A stretch of 49,551 nucleotides of DNA from an uncultured Planctomycetaceae bacterium (GCA_937916515.1 CALFSX010000327.1:1-49551), one strand, 5' to 3'. Shown: positions 1-12,621, numbered from the stretch's first letter. The notes: generated by a model from the sequence alone, not told the origin. Program-made: numbers and translations.

Positions 1-118
1 TGCGTCTTTGCGTGGCTGCGTGCGACGTCGAATTCAGGCGGCGAATTTCATTTCAATTTGCACCACGATTCATGCTGCGCGCAATGCGCGGCGTGACGTG
101 TTGTGCCAGGGAGCAAAT

Positions 119-1048
119 ATGTATTCTGTATTTCGAAAGTCTCGCCGTGCGCGAGGCTTCACTTTGATTGAACTTCTGGTGGTGATAGCAATCATCGCCA
201 TCCTGATTGCGTTGCTGCTGCCAGCTGTGCAGCAGGCTCGTGAGGCGGCTCGGCGATCGAGCTGCAAGAATAACTTGAAACAGCTGGCATTGGGGCTGCA
301 CAACTACGAATCGACATTCGGCCTGCTGCCGCCTGGTTATCTGCACAAGTTTGATCCGGCGGGGTCCGGTGCCAACCACATGGGATTTGCATGGGGCTGC
401 ATGATTCTTCCACAGCTGGAACAGAAGAACCTGTATGACCAGTTCAACTTCAATATTCCAGTGTTTGATGTCAGTCAGCAGGTGCCTCGAGAGCAACACC
501 TATCGGTATTTCTGTGTCCGTCAGATCCTTATTCAGACGGGACATTCGTTGTGCGAGATGACACGGTGGTTCCAGTAGAACAGTATGGTGCCGCCAGTTA
601 CGCGGCCAACTGGGGACCGTCTACTGCGGCCGTGAATCTGGATGATACTCCGCTGCAAAGTCAGGGCGTGTTCTACCGCAACAGTCGCACAAAGTTTCGC
701 GACGTCACTGATGGCTTAAGCAACACTCTGTTTTTGGGTGAACGTACGAATGGACCATTGCCAGCGACAACGACGGGCGGGCATCAGGTGTTTGAAACAG
801 CGTGGGCTGCGGCTGTGCGTGAAATCACCGAACTTACGGACGATCACGGACACATGGTGCTGTTTGAAACTCAGTATCGTCCCAACGATCCGGGCACGGA
901 TGATAAAGGGCTGTCAGCACCTCACACCGGCATCTGCCAGTTCGCTCTGGGCGACGGTTCCGTTCGAGCCATCAGTGAGAACATCGACGAAGGCATCTAC
1001 AATTGTTTGGGAACTCGGTCAGGAGGCGGAGTGATCGGCGAGTCCTGA
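119..1048 (+). CDS. DUF1559 pseudopilin-like protein (first of three)
   Basis: The 309-residue protein begins with a short basic stretch, then a type IV prepilin cleavage/methylation motif (GFTLIEL) and a hydrophobic helix ending in [15 protein letters not shown]. The C-terminus carries the H-x9-DG motif ([12 protein letters not shown]), the hallmark of the planctomycete DUF1559 family. It is expected to be a membrane-anchored, pseudopilin-like exported protein; the molecular role of the family is not established. The ATG at 119 is preferred over an in-frame start at 8 because it puts the prepilin motif near the N-terminus, as in the two other copies in this window. Unlike those copies it has no regulatory-like lipoprotein gene immediately downstream: the next gene is on the opposite strand. 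A strong hairpin follows the stop. Family is certain, role unknown. Confidence 0.93.
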   Translation: MYSVFRKSRRARGFTLIELLVVIAIIAILIALLLPAVQQAREAARRSSCKNNLKQLALGLHNYESTFGLLPPGYLHKFDPAGSGANHMGFAWGCMILPQLEQKNLYDQFNFNIPVFDVSQQVPREQHLSVFLCPSDPYSDGTFVVRDDTVVPVEQYGAASYAANWGPSTAAVNLDDTPLQSQGVFYRNSRTKFRDVTDGLSNTLFLGERTNGPLPATTTGGHQVFETAWAAAVREITELTDDHGHMVLFETQYRPNDPGTDDKGLSAPHTGICQFALGDGSVRAISENIDEGIYNCLGTRSGGGVIGES

Positions 1049-1061
1049 CACGTCTCGGATT

Positions 1062-1097
1062 CGCGAGGCCAAACTTTTGTTTGGCCTCGCGTTTCGG
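1062..1097 (+). terminator. Hairpin terminator after DUF1559
   Basis: Perfect 13-bp arms at 1062-1074 (CGCGAGGCCAAAC) and 1079-1091 (GTTTGGCCTCGCG) with a TTTT loop lie 14 bases after the DUF1559 stop. The T-run after the stem is short (TTT). It could act in both directions, since xylB ends at 1216 on the other strand. Confidence 0.8.
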
Positions 1098-1215
1098 TTT
1101 ACACAATCCTTACGGGACATAGACGACGGCTTTGAGATTCCGGCAGAGAATTTACCGTCGTGTGGCCTCGAAAACGTCTTACGAACATGTGGCCATCAGC
1201 CGGCTGGAAAGGGCA

Positions 1216-2745
<1,530 letters not shown>

Positions 2746-2823
2746 GTGTTTCTGTTCCGAATGAAGCAGAGCTTGAATGATCAAAATGAAGAAAAACCGT
2801 CGTACTGAAATCAGCCGAATGAA

Positions 2824-5800
2824 TTAAGGCTCGTAGCCGAGATTAGGGGCCAGCCAACGTTCGATTTGACTGGTGGTCATGTGCATCCGGCCAGCATAGT
2901 TTTCAACCTGATCTTTGGTAATGCGATCGACGGCAAAGTAGCGAGCTTCCGGCAATCCAAAGTACAGACCACTCACCGATGACGCTGGATACATGGCGAA
3001 GCTTTCGGTCAGAGTCATACCGGTTGCGGCTTCGGCATCCAGTAGAGTCCACAACGGGCCTTTGGGAAGATGGTCCGGGCATGACGGATAACCGAATGCC
3101 GGTCGAATGCCGCGATACTTTTCAGCAATGAGGTCATCGTTGGATAGACTTTCGTCAGCTCCAAAGTTCCACTCTTTGCGAACTTTCGCGTGCAAATATT
3201 CGGCAAATGCTTCGGCAAAGCGGTCGGCCAGTGCCTTAATCATAATAGAACGATAATCGTCGCCTTCCACTTCGACCTTCTTTGCAAGTTCGTCGCAGCC
3301 ATGACCGGCAGTCACGGCGAATGCTCCCAGATAGTCGGCCCTAAAACTGCCACCGGCCACCTTGGGAGCGACATAGTCTGCCAGAGAACGAAAGTCCTTC
3401 TGGCCGACTCGTTCCCATTGCTGACGCAGCATCGGAAACCGCATCAATTCCGTTGTGCGGCTTTCGTCGGTCCACAGCACGATGTCGTCGCCGTCGGAAT
3501 TCGCGGGCCAAAAGCCGTACACGCCTTTGGCGGTAAGCCTCTTGTCTTCCAACAGTAGCTTGAGTTCCGCCTGAGCATCCTTGAACAGCTTCTTTGCTTC
3601 TTCACCCACAACTTCGTCGTCGAAGATGCGAGGATACTTGCCAATCAGTTGCCAACTGCTGAAGAATGGCGACCAGTCGATATAAGGAACCAGTTCAGAA
3701 AGCGGCAATTCTTCCACAATTCGAGTGCCCGTGAACTCCGGCGCAGGTGGCTCGTAATTGTCCCAGTCGATTGTGAATCGCTTTGACAAGGCTTCTGCGT
3801 AAGGCACCAGCTTGACCTGCTGCCGCTGATTGAACGAGGCTTTGGCACGCGTTTGTGCTTCGATGTTCTTCGCCACGAATTCTGGTTTGCGATCAGCATC
3901 AAGCAATGCTTCCACAACGCCAACAGACAGCGACGCGTCGCCCACATGAACGACGGGGCTGTTGTAAACAGGAGCAATCTTTACGGCGGTATGCTTCGCG
4001 CTGGTAGTGGCTCCACCAACCAGCAATGGCACGGTAAAGCCCTGTTCTTCCATTGTGCGAGCCACAATGATCATTTCTTCCAGCGACGGAGTAATCAAGC
4101 CGCTAAGCCCGATGATGTCGGCGTTGTGCTTCTTCGCTTCTTCCAGAATCTTTTCGCACGACACCATGACTCCCAGGTCAATCACCTTGAAGTTATTGCA
4201 ACGCAGAACTACGGCAACGATGTTCTTGCCGATATCGTGAACGTCGCCCTTGACGGTGGCAATCAGAAACGTGCCGCGATTGCTTTGTTCAACAGCTTCG
4301 CCAGCCACTTGCAGGCTTTCGGCCAGCGTGACTGCATCATCGCGAGTGCCCGTAAACAGAGCCGCGTTGTTGAAGTACGTTGAAGTGGTGCCGGCCGCTG
4401 CCGCCGCTTTTTCCGCTTCCATAAACGGCTCCAGCCACGCCACTGCTTTCTTCATCACTCGAGCCGACTTCACAACCTGCGGCAAAAACATCTTGCCCGC
4501 ACCAAACAGTTCGCCGACGACGTTCATCCCGTCCATCAACGGCCCCTGAATGATGTCCAGCGGCCTGCCATACTTCAGACGAGCTTCTTCGATGTCGCCA
4601 TCGATGTGATCAAGAATCCCTTTCAGCAATGCATGCTTCAGGCGATCTTCAACACCGCCGTTGCGCCATTCGTCGGTTCGCTTTTCACCGCCCGCTTTTT
4701 CTTTGACGGTTTCAGCGTATTCAATCAGGCGTTCTGTGGCGTCCGGACGACGGTTCAGCAGCACATCTTCGATGTACACCAGCAGCTCTTTATCGATTTC
4801 GTCGTAGACTTCCAGTTGGGCTGGATTAACGATGCCCATGTCCAGTCCAGCGGCAACGGCGTGATACAGAAACGCGGCGTTCATGGCTTCTCGGACAACA
4901 TTGTTGCCTCGAAAACTGAAGCTGACGTTGCTGACACCGCCGGAAGTTTTCGCTCCCGGACATTCGCGTTTGATGTCTCGCACGGCTTCGATAAAGTCAA
5001 CGGCGTAGTTGGCATGTTCTTCCATGCCAGTACCGACCGTCAGAATATTGGCATCGAAGATGATGTCCGTCGGCGGGAAGCCGGCTTGTTCTGCCAGCAG
5101 TTTGAAGGCTCGCTTACAGATGCGAACTTTGTCTTCACGAGTCGCCGCCTGCCCCACTTCGTCGAAGGCCATTACAATTGTGGCGGCTCCATAACGGCGA
5201 ATCAGTTTCGCTTTGCGAAGAAAGTCTTCTTCGCCTTCTTTCAGGCTGATACTGTTGACGATGCACTTGCCGTGCACGCACTTCAGGCCCGCTTCGATGA
5301 CGTTCCAGTCGGAACTGTCGATCATGATGGGCACGCGGACGTTGTCGTCATGCAGCAGCCACAGGAATTTCTCCATACAGCGAGGGCCATCCAACAATCC
5401 TTCATCCATGTTGACGTCGATAACCTGAGCACCGCCTTCAACCTGATTGGCGGCGACGCTGAGAGCTTCGTCGTATTTCTCTTCCCGAATCAGACGCGCG
5501 AACATTCGTGAACCGGTGACGTTTGTTCGTTCACCGACATTCAGGAAGTTGGATTCCGGACGGAGTTCCAGATAGTCGAAGCCGGAATAGGTCGAATTAC
5601 CGCTGCCGGATGATGGCTTGCGGGGCTTCATATTCTTCACCGCGTCAGCCGCGCTGGCGATGAATTCAGGCGTCGTACCGCAGCAGCCGCCCACCACATT
5701 CACCAGGCCAGCCTTCGCTGCGCCGACAATCGCTTCTGTGAATTCCCCAGCCGTGTTATCGAAACCTCCCATGCCGTCGGGCATGCCGGCATTGGGATAG

Positions 5801-6600
5801 CAAGTGACGTAGCGAGTGGAAATATCCGACAGCGTTTGCAGATACGGCTTCATCTGTGCAGGACCAAGAGCACAGTTGAATCCGATGCTAAGCGACGGGA
5901 AATGTTCGACGGCCGAATAGAAAGCTTCTGCAGTCTGCCCCAGCAATGTTACTCCACCGGCAAACACAGTTCCCGAAATCATCACGGGAACTTCGGTGCC
6001 GCGTTCTTCGAAGACTTTTGAAATCGCGAACAGGCACGACTTCATGTTGAGCGTGTCGAAGCTGGTTTCGGGCAACAGCAGATCCACGCCGCCGTCCAGC
6101 AGGCCTCGCACCTGTTCTGCGTAGCTTTCTACCATCGCATCAAACGACACAACTCGAGTTCCCGGTGCATCGGCGTTCATCGAAAGCTGAACGTTGGTCG
6201 GCCCAATACTGCCAGCGACATAGCGCGGCTTCTTTGTGTTCTTTGCCGTGTATTCGTCAGCGCATTTTCGAGCCAATTCGGCCCCGGCGACGTTTAGTTC
6301 TCTCACCATATGCGACAGGTCGAATTCCTTCATGCCGACGATCGACGCGTTGAAGGTGTCGGTTTCGATGATGTCCGCACCGGCATCCAGATAGTGGCGA
6401 TGAATGCCAGCGATCAGGTCGGGCTGAGTCAAAACCAGCAGGTCCGTGGCGTTACGAACGTCGATATGGTGATCTTTGAATCGTTCGCCGCGATAGCCTT
6501 CTTCGGTCGGATTGTTCGACATAATCAACGCGCCCATCGATCCATCGATGATGAGAATACGTTCGTCCAGTAGTTCGCGGATATCGGGTTTTGTCGTCAT
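2824..6600 (-). CDS. metH: Cobalamin-dependent methionine synthase
   Basis: The 1258-residue protein transfers a methyl group from 5-methyltetrahydrofolate through cobalamin to homocysteine, giving methionine. All four modules of MetH are visible in order. The homocysteine-binding barrel contains the zinc-cysteine motif [11 protein letters not shown] near residue 305. The pterin-binding domain has [18 protein letters not shown]. The cobalamin cap and Rossmann domain contains [10 protein letters not shown], with the cobalt-ligating histidine at about residue 788. The C-terminal S-adenosylmethionine reactivation domain includes [11 protein letters not shown] and [20 protein letters not shown]. 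Length is close to the E. coli enzyme (1227). The ATG at 6600 ([20 protein letters not shown]) is chosen because 100 residues of upstream open frame resemble nothing and run through an inverted repeat. No cobalamin riboswitch was recognised upstream. Confidence 0.97.
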   Translation of the reverse strand: MTTKPDIRELLDERILIIDGSMGALIMSNNPTEEGYRGERFKDHHIDVRNATDLLVLTQPDLIAGIHRHYLDAGADIIETDTFNASIVGMKEFDLSHMVRELNVAGAELARKCADEYTAKNTKKPRYVAGSIGPTNVQLSMNADAPGTRVVSFDAMVESYAEQVRGLLDGGVDLLLPETSFDTLNMKSCLFAISKVFEERGTEVPVMISGTVFAGGVTLLGQTAEAFYSAVEHFPSLSIGFNCALGPAQMKPYLQTLSDISTRYVTCYPNAGMPDGMGGFDNTAGEFTEAIVGAAKAGLVNVVGGCCGTTPEFIASAADAVKNMKPRKPSSGSGNSTYSGFDYLELRPESNFLNVGERTNVTGSRMFARLIREEKYDEALSVAANQVEGGAQVIDVNMDEGLLDGPRCMEKFLWLLHDDNVRVPIMIDSSDWNVIEAGLKCVHGKCIVNSISLKEGEEDFLRKAKLIRRYGAATIVMAFDEVGQAATREDKVRICKRAFKLLAEQAGFPPTDIIFDANILTVGTGMEEHANYAVDFIEAVRDIKRECPGAKTSGGVSNVSFSFRGNNVVREAMNAAFLYHAVAAGLDMGIVNPAQLEVYDEIDKELLVYIEDVLLNRRPDATERLIEYAETVKEKAGGEKRTDEWRNGGVEDRLKHALLKGILDHIDGDIEEARLKYGRPLDIIQGPLMDGMNVVGELFGAGKMFLPQVVKSARVMKKAVAWLEPFMEAEKAAAAAGTTSTYFNNAALFTGTRDDAVTLAESLQVAGEAVEQSNRGTFLIATVKGDVHDIGKNIVAVVLRCNNFKVIDLGVMVSCEKILEEAKKHNADIIGLSGLITPSLEEMIIVARTMEEQGFTVPLLVGGATTSAKHTAVKIAPVYNSPVVHVGDASLSVGVVEALLDADRKPEFVAKNIEAQTRAKASFNQRQQVKLVPYAEALSKRFTIDWDNYEPPAPEFTGTRIVEELPLSELVPYIDWSPFFSSWQLIGKYPRIFDDEVVGEEAKKLFKDAQAELKLLLEDKRLTAKGVYGFWPANSDGDDIVLWTDESRTTELMRFPMLRQQWERVGQKDFRSLADYVAPKVAGGSFRADYLGAFAVTAGHGCDELAKKVEVEGDDYRSIMIKALADRFAEAFAEYLHAKVRKEWNFGADESLSNDDLIAEKYRGIRPAFGYPSCPDHLPKGPLWTLLDAEAATGMTLTESFAMYPASSVSGLYFGLPEARYFAVDRITKDQVENYAGRMHMTTSQIERWLAPNLGYEP

Positions 6601-7152
6601 TGGGCAGTGTATAGGTTCGAATTCAGCACGGACGGCGAAAAACGGTGCGTTTGTCGTTTCTTGAAGAGTCCGAGATTCTAGAGATATGATTGTTGCGGAG
6701 AAACCCGCGAACGCCCCGCAGCGTCCACTTTCCCGAGAACACAGCAACGGACGAACACAACTTTCCTTAACCAGCCCGAAATGAGTGTACTGACGGACTG
6801 TTTTGGATGTCGCATGCACTCCTGAACCGGCTAAAGTTGAAGCAGGGTGGGCATCGCTCACCAATTCATGAGCTTTGTTATCGCTGGTCGCGGTGCCCAC
6901 CCTACCGTTGGTAGCGACGACGAAGCAGTTCGGCGATTACGAAGTTCCAACTCTCTCGCCCGCCACGCCACCGGGGCAACCGCGAAGCCCTTGAATACCA
7001 TTTACGCCGCGATGGGCATGCAAGGACGGAAACTTCTCTGACTTTCAAATGTTCGCAATGCGCGAGTGGGCATGTTAATCTGCGAAGCGTAAACGTGGCC
7101 GCGCGTGGGGCGGCGAATCGCGAATTCTGTAGTCTTCGGAAAGCGTATCGAC
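6601..7152. other. Divergent intergenic region between metH and the epimerase
   Basis: These 552 bases separate two divergently transcribed genes and should hold both promoters. No convincing gene is seen; the open frames here are extensions of metH or of the epimerase or are short. An inverted repeat occupies 6844-6903. Confidence 0.6.
6844..6903. repeat. Inverted repeat AGGGTGGGCA / TGCCCACCCT
   Basis: Perfect 10-bp arms at 6844-6853 and 6894-6903 enclose 40 bases. It lies in a non-coding stretch and does not look like a terminator, as there is no T-run. It may belong to a dispersed repeat family, but only this copy is present in the window. Confidence 0.6.
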
Positions 7153-8184
7153 GTGCAACTGTCTGAATCCGATCTGACCCTGGTGACTGGAGCAACCGGG
7201 CTGGTGGGCAGCCATGTGGCCGAACAGGCACGCACCAAAGGCCTGCGTGTGCGAGCTCTTTGTCGAGCTGGCAGCGACACCGCTTTGTTGCGTCACTGGG
7301 GCGTCGAAATTGTCGATGGCGATCTGGGCAACGTTAGCAGTATTCGGCTTGCCTGTGCTGGTGCGTCCGTTGTAGTGCACTGCGCCGCAAAAGTTGGCGA
7401 CTGGGGCCCGACTGAAGAATACCGCCAGATCAACGTTGAAGGTACTCAATCGCTGCTGGACGCGGCTCTGGCATCCGGCAGCCTTAAACGTTGGGTGCAA
7501 ATTAGTTCGCTGGGAGTCTACTCTGGCGGCGACCACTACGGCACGGACGAAACCACGCCGCCAAATTCCATTGGCATTGATGGCTATACATTGACGAAGG
7601 TCGAATCAGAACAGCTCGTTTGCCGCTACATCGCCGAACGACAACTTCCCGCCGTCGTGCTGAGACCTGGCTTCATCTACGGACCACGTGATCGCACCGT
7701 GATGCCTCGACTGCTGGAAAAGCTGCGAACAAAAAAATTCGCGTATCTTGGCAATCACGACAAGCTGATGAACAACACGTTCGTGGGCAATTTGTGTGAA
7801 GCCATCTGGCTGGCCATCGAAAACGACAACGTGGTGGGCGAAGTGTTTAACGTCCGCGATCCGCGAGCTGTCAGCAAGAAAGAATTCATGGACACGATCT
7901 GCGATGCCGCCGGCTATGTGCGCCCCACCAAAGTTGTGCCGCTGCACATTGCGAAGGGCCTTTCGTGGGTGTTGGAAAGCACGTGGAAGCTGTTTGGGAA
8001 ACAAACGGCTCCACTGGTTAACAGCGCCCGAATCAAGTTTCTGGGCCTCAACCTGGATTTCGATATCGAAAAGGCGAACCTGCGGCTGGGCTATAACCCT
8101 GCAACAGACTTTCGAGACGCCATGCCACAAACTGTGAAATGGTTTGCGGCAGTCGATGGCCAATCGGAATCAGAAAGCTTGTAA
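7153..8184 (+). CDS. NAD(P)-dependent epimerase/dehydratase (extended SDR)
   Basis: The 343-residue protein is an extended short-chain dehydrogenase. The N-terminal nucleotide-binding motif is VTGATGLVGSHVAEQA, followed by VVHCAAKVGDWG. The catalytic YxxxK is DGYTLTKVESEQ, and VVLRPGFIYGPRD is typical of the 3-beta-hydroxysteroid dehydrogenase/isomerase-like branch. The substrate cannot be deduced; sterol, nucleotide-sugar or flavonoid-like substrates are all possible within the superfamily. The start is taken as GTG at 7153, preceded nine bases earlier by GGAAAG (7138-7143), rather than GTG at 7105, which would add 16 residues before the beta-strand. It is divergent from metH and convergent with the secretin-like gene. 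Confidence 0.88.
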   Translation: MQLSESDLTLVTGATGLVGSHVAEQARTKGLRVRALCRAGSDTALLRHWGVEIVDGDLGNVSSIRLACAGASVVVHCAAKVGDWGPTEEYRQINVEGTQSLLDAALASGSLKRWVQISSLGVYSGGDHYGTDETTPPNSIGIDGYTLTKVESEQLVCRYIAERQLPAVVLRPGFIYGPRDRTVMPRLLEKLRTKKFAYLGNHDKLMNNTFVGNLCEAIWLAIENDNVVGEVFNVRDPRAVSKKEFMDTICDAAGYVRPTKVVPLHIAKGLSWVLESTWKLFGKQTAPLVNSARIKFLGLNLDFDIEKANLRLGYNPATDFRDAMPQTVKWFAAVDGQSESESL

Positions 8185-8400
8185 CCTGAACTTACTGTGC
8201 GGTTCCAGGAACTTAAAAATTGCCCCGAATTAAGCTCCTTCACTGACGACAATACACGACTTCACGATGGCCACCCCGTGGAGTTGGGGAGGAATCGCGA
8301 TTCGGCACTTTCGTTTTTCACAGTCGCGGTCACAGTCACAGACCTGGCCGCGAAAACCCGGTTTTCAGCCTCGGGGTAAACAAAACAAATCGGCAAGCCA

Positions 8401-11400
8401 CTACTCAACCGTCTGCTGACCTTCCATCGGCATGCCGTTTTGACCGGGCTGCTGATTCTGGCCGTCTGGCTTATTGTCCGCCTTTGCCCCGCCGCCTAGC
8501 GCATTGTTAAGTCGTTCCTGAATCAACTGAAGATCAACACTGGAATCGACCTTTAGAACACGAACTGTACTGGATACTTCCGCCGCTTCGTCCAGTTCTT
8601 CGACCAGAGCTCCCACAGTGTCCATCAATGATGCCGTAGACGAAACAACCAGAGTGTTGGAAACAGCATCGACTCCAATAGACAGCAGCCCCTTAAAGCG
8701 AATAGGCGAATCTTCGTCCTCACCTTCCAGTTCACCGAATGAATACACGGTTGTTCGCTGCTGCTCACCATCTTTCTTTTCCAGAGCCTTATCGTTGGCA
8801 CTCAAAAGATCTCGAAAGACATCTTTGAGTGCCTGAGCGACAATTTCGGCCCTGGAATTCTGCAGCCGGAAAACTTTTGTAATCCGCATCGCTCGCGTGT
8901 CGGAAGGTTCTGGAACGTCGTAGATTTCAATCAATTCTTCAATAATACGGATTTGCCGACGATCGGCATCACGCACTAAGATCGTGCTGGTGAAGTTATC
9001 CGAGATAAACTGAGGTGGCTTGCGACGCCCCAACGTTGATTTTGCAGTCGACTTTTTGTTGGATGGCCGAAACATGCCCCAGTACGGATCGTAGCTGGAT
9101 CCAGATTCTGATTCCTGCTCTGCCTTGAAATAGTCTTTCAGGTTAAGCGTCACCCATGACGGTGTCGCATACTTCATATAAAAGACTCGATAACTGGGCG
9201 GAGGGCCAACCACGTCTTTCATTAAGTCTTCAATCTGCGAAAGAGCGGCTTTATCGTCACTGGCAACAATCAGCCTGCCGTCTGGCGTCAGTGAAAAACG
9301 GATCGGAGCGGCATCAGAATCTGAATCGACGGTTGATGCTGGACTGTTCGACCGCGTTCCGGTTGCGATAAAGCGTCTGCCACCTGGCGGCTGCTTATCC
9401 ACGGCATTCCAGTGCCCTGCCTGCCGTTGACCTGCAACGTTCGGCTGCTCGCTGGATAGCATTGGCTGAACGGAAGCTTCGGAGTCGGGTTTAAACAATG
9501 ACAATCCAGTATCCGTGTTTGCCGCAGAGTCGCGTTGTAGAGCAGCAAAAAAATCATCCGCAGCTAACACTTGCGTCTCCTGTGCCGGACGAGTGACTTC
9601 CTGCTTGATGGATGCCTGTTCAGCGGCTTCTGGCTGGTCGACTTGTTTTTCTGGAAGGTCGTCGCGAAGTTCATTCTTTCCCTTCCAATGCTGCTTCAGC
9701 CGATCCAGAACTTCGTGAGCATCTTGATTGGGTGAGAGTTCAAAAAATCGCAGGCCGTTGTTATCGGCATTGGGATCATCGATCTCGCCAAGCTTTTGCA
9801 GCAGCAGCTTGATTTCATCCATTTCCACCTTGTTGGCAAAGACCAGCAAGCGGTTATTTTCTATATCGGCCTCTACCTTGAAGCCTTTTTCCTCCTGCTT
9901 CTTTTCTTCAGGCTCCCCCCACGAAAACCGGCTGTAATATCCAGATCGGGAGTTGCTGTCTTCTTTGGGTTCGGGGGCCATCAGAGCTAGAATGGTGCCA
10001 GCCACGTATTCCGCATCAAGCCTGCGCAACGGGATCACTTCGATCTCACGACCGGACTGGTCAAGGCGTTCAACCAGCGTTGTGATCGTCAGATGATCAA
10101 CAAGACTTGCAAAAGCGACGATCGATTTCTTATCGGCATCCACCTTCAATACCGTACCGGGGCCCATGTCGCCGAGTTCCTGCAGCAGGTCGACAAGCGT
10201 TTGAGGATTGACGGTTTCCAGTCGGTAGATTTTCAGTTTGTTGATGTTCTGCAGCAGCGAATTGGAAGATTCAACAGACACGTCAATCTGCTGAATGGCT
10301 TTATCGATAAGTGCCATCTGATCCGGAGCAGCTTGCGCCAGTATCATGTTTTCTCGAGTATTCAGCACAAGGCGAGTTTTCACAGCCTCTTTCTTTTTCG
10401 CACCGCCAGCACCACTGTTACCCATTTGCTGCATCTGTTGCTGCATTTGCTGTTGCATCTGCTGCATCATATTTTGCATTTCGTAGCTGCTGCCGGCACT
10501 GGAAGACCCACGTCGGCCACCTTCATTTTCCAACCCTAACAGTGAACGCAACAATTCGATCACTTCGTGAGCTCGACGATGCTCAAGCCGAAAAGTGCGT
10601 ACCAGTTGTTCCTGACCGGTATCGGATTGTTCGTCTTGAAGAATTCGATAAATGTCGCGCAGGCTTTTTGCCGTATCCATCACTTCCAAACGGTTGGTAC
10701 GACTAAGCTTGCTGATCTTTCCAGCCTTTGACAGCAAAGGAGCCAGCTCTTCAGCCGCTTCGTCAGCAATCAGCCAGTTAAGGTCGAATGATACTTTGCA
10801 CAACGTATGGTCCAGCTGAGACTCCAGCTGTTCCGGTTCAATGCGTGGCACCAGTGAAGACTTGATGTCGGCAAGTTTCAGAACAGACAACAGCTCGCCA
10901 TTCAAGACCATACTGTAGCCGCGCGCCAGAAGATGGCGGTTGATAATGTCCCGAGCTTCTTCCAGCGAATAGGCTCGAGTGGTCGTCAGATTTAACGTGT
11001 CGCCGGGCAGTTCCTGCCAATCCAACGAAAGCTTTGAGGCGTCGGCAATCCACAGCAGCACGTGTTCCCACGATTGCCCTTTCAGATCGAACGTCACCAT
11101 TCCCGATTCGTCCAGCTGAACTTCCGAAGCGATAGGCTCTGCCTTGTGATCTTTCGCTGACTTCAACGGGCGTTTAATGACAGACGGTGCTTCAACCTTC
11201 TTCCCCTTCTTGTCGGCCTCGGTTTTGTCTCCGTCTTTTTTTACCTCACCCGATTGGCCTTCTGCCGCCGGCTGGCCCCCGACAGTTGGAACCGAATCCC
11301 CGGCAACTTCCAGGGACGTCGAAACTGCAGCTTCCTGTCCAGGACTGACCACAATTGTCTGGCCGTCAGCGGTGGTGACCACCTGCTGGCCGTAAACCAC

Positions 11401-11475
11401 GGGGCTTACCATTAGAAAACAGATAAAAGCTGTCACTATGCTGGCGACTTTGACGGTGCGGGCCGGTTCAGGCAT
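8401..11475 (-). CDS. Exported secretin-N-domain protein lacking a secretin barrel
   Basis: The protein has about 1024 residues. An N-terminal signal peptide (VASIVTAFICFLMVSPVVYG) leads into an N0/STN-like segment near residues 125-200 (VTFDLKGQSWEHVLLWIAD), then several repeated N1-type secretin domains (such as VRTFRLEHRRAHEVIELLRS and IEVIPLRRLDAEYVAGTILA). A glutamine/methionine-rich low-complexity stretch lies around residues 330-355. The C-terminus after VLKVDSSVDLQLIQERLNNA is short and Gly/Gln-rich, and no GspD/PulD-type outer-membrane barrel follows. It is therefore probably periplasmic or envelope-associated and related to type II/IV secretion secretins, with unknown function. ATG at 11475 is preferred over GTG at 11502 because it places the signal sequence at the N-terminus. 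It is divergent from proC. Confidence 0.85.
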   Translation of the reverse strand: MPEPARTVKVASIVTAFICFLMVSPVVYGQQVVTTADGQTIVVSPGQEAAVSTSLEVAGDSVPTVGGQPAAEGQSGEVKKDGDKTEADKKGKKVEAPSVIKRPLKSAKDHKAEPIASEVQLDESGMVTFDLKGQSWEHVLLWIADASKLSLDWQELPGDTLNLTTTRAYSLEEARDIINRHLLARGYSMVLNGELLSVLKLADIKSSLVPRIEPEQLESQLDHTLCKVSFDLNWLIADEAAEELAPLLSKAGKISKLSRTNRLEVMDTAKSLRDIYRILQDEQSDTGQEQLVRTFRLEHRRAHEVIELLRSLLGLENEGGRRGSSSAGSSYEMQNMMQQMQQQMQQQMQQMGNSGAGGAKKKEAVKTRLVLNTRENMILAQAAPDQMALIDKAIQQIDVSVESSNSLLQNINKLKIYRLETVNPQTLVDLLQELGDMGPGTVLKVDADKKSIVAFASLVDHLTITTLVERLDQSGREIEVIPLRRLDAEYVAGTILALMAPEPKEDSNSRSGYYSRFSWGEPEEKKQEEKGFKVEADIENNRLLVFANKVEMDEIKLLLQKLGEIDDPNADNNGLRFFELSPNQDAHEVLDRLKQHWKGKNELRDDLPEKQVDQPEAAEQASIKQEVTRPAQETQVLAADDFFAALQRDSAANTDTGLSLFKPDSEASVQPMLSSEQPNVAGQRQAGHWNAVDKQPPGGRRFIATGTRSNSPASTVDSDSDAAPIRFSLTPDGRLIVASDDKAALSQIEDLMKDVVGPPPSYRVFYMKYATPSWVTLNLKDYFKAEQESESGSSYDPYWGMFRPSNKKSTAKSTLGRRKPPQFISDNFTSTILVRDADRRQIRIIEELIEIYDVPEPSDTRAMRITKVFRLQNSRAEIVAQALKDVFRDLLSANDKALEKKDGEQQRTTVYSFGELEGEDEDSPIRFKGLLSIGVDAVSNTLVVSSTASLMDTVGALVEELDEAAEVSSTVRVLKVDSSVDLQLIQERLNNALGGGAKADNKPDGQNQQPGQNGMPMEGQQTVE

Positions 11476-11787
11476 TTCGTGTCTCAACAAGCGAAATTTC
11501 ACTGTGTTTCTGTTTCGTTTCTGGCGCGGACATCACGCTGTCTGGAAATCGTCAGCCGGATCGAATGGATACGACAGCTTGAAGGCGATACCATTTCAAC
11601 TGATCTGTTCGACCGTGTAGTTTCTCTGTTTTTTTTTCCTGAATCAACAAGATACCGCAGATCTGGTTCAATCAGTGGGGCGACTTGCTTTGCCTCCCAG
11701 GATACAAACCTAACCAACCATTAACCAGACAGTCGTCTTCACATTCAGCGTCCGATCGGGATGCTGCGATGGAAGTCGGGGATATCA

Positions 11788-12606
11788 ATGAAGTTAGACA
11801 AAATTAAGATCGGTTTCCTCGGTGCCGGACGCATGGCGACAGCACTCGCGAAAGGGTTTACCGCAGAGCTTGTGCCAGCCGAACGAATCTGCGGATTCGA
11901 CCCGTTCGCAGAATCGTTGCGACAGTTTCGAGCTGTTGTTGGCGACGCGGTCGATGTGTCGGACACTTCGACAAAGTGTCTGGAAGCAGCCGACATCATT
12001 TTTTTGGCCGTCAAACCGCAGGTGATGAAGTCGGCCCTGGAAAACTTAAGCAGTTCACTGCGTCCGGAACAACTTGTCGTTTCAATCGCTGCGGGCACCA
12101 CGGTGAAATCGCTGGAAGAATGGTTGCCGGCAAAGCAGCGAGTGATCCGAGTAATGCCCAACACGCCCTGCCTGATCGGACAGGGGGCTTGCGGTGTTAG
12201 CAGCGGCACTTACGCCACGGCGGAGGACTCTGCCGCTGTTTGTGAATTACTCAGCACCGTTGGCATCGTTGAACAGTTGCCGGAAAAATTGCTGGACGCA
12301 GTGACTGGCTTGTCCGGCAGCGGTCCGGCGTATGTGTTCCAGATTATCGAAGCTCTTAGCGACGGAGGAGTGAAGGTCGGACTTCCCCGAGCCACCGCCA
12401 CTCGCCTTGCCGCCCAAACTCTGGCCGGTGCCGCTTTAATGCTGCTGGAAACCGGCGATCATCCGGGAGTCCTCAAGGACGCCGTCACCAGCCCCGGCGG
12501 CACAACGATCGCAGGACTGATGAAACTAGAAGAAGGCGGCCTGCGAGCAGCCTTAATGAACGCCGTAGAATCCGCCACCAACCGCAGCATAGAACTCGGC
12601 AGATAG
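11788..12606 (+). CDS. proC: Pyrroline-5-carboxylate reductase
   Basis: The 272-residue cytoplasmic enzyme catalyses the last step of proline synthesis, reducing 1-pyrroline-5-carboxylate with NAD(P)H. The Rossmann motif GFLGAGRMATALAKGF is at the N-terminus, followed by DIIFLAVKPQVM and VIRVMPNTPCLIGQGA. The C-terminal dimer and substrate domain shows VTGLSGSGPAYVFQIIEAL and LKDAVTSPGGTTIAGL, all diagnostic of ProC. The ATG at 11788 is preferred over the ATG at 11761, since it gives the normal family length and has GGGGA a few bases upstream. A hairpin follows the stop. It stands alone, divergent from the secretin-like gene. Confidence 0.96.
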   Translation: MKLDKIKIGFLGAGRMATALAKGFTAELVPAERICGFDPFAESLRQFRAVVGDAVDVSDTSTKCLEAADIIFLAVKPQVMKSALENLSSSLRPEQLVVSIAAGTTVKSLEEWLPAKQRVIRVMPNTPCLIGQGACGVSSGTYATAEDSAAVCELLSTVGIVEQLPEKLLDAVTGLSGSGPAYVFQIIEALSDGGVKVGLPRATATRLAAQTLAGAALMLLETGDHPGVLKDAVTSPGGTTIAGLMKLEEGGLRAALMNAVESATNRSIELGR

Positions 12607-12621
12607 GCGTCACTGAAAACC

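Noticed and set aside
4606-5511. A 301-codon plus-strand open frame inside metH
   Set aside because: It is antisense to strongly conserved pterin-binding and cobalamin-cap coding sequence and encodes no recognisable domain.
6601-6900. A 100-codon N-terminal extension of metH, and a possible cobalamin riboswitch
   Set aside because: The extension contains an inverted repeat and no MetH-like sequence. The conserved core bases of a cobalamin riboswitch were not found.
10425-10485. A repetitive CTGCTGCAT-like tract as a microsatellite or CRISPR-like array
   Set aside because: It is inside the secretin-N gene and simply encodes a Met/Gln-rich segment.
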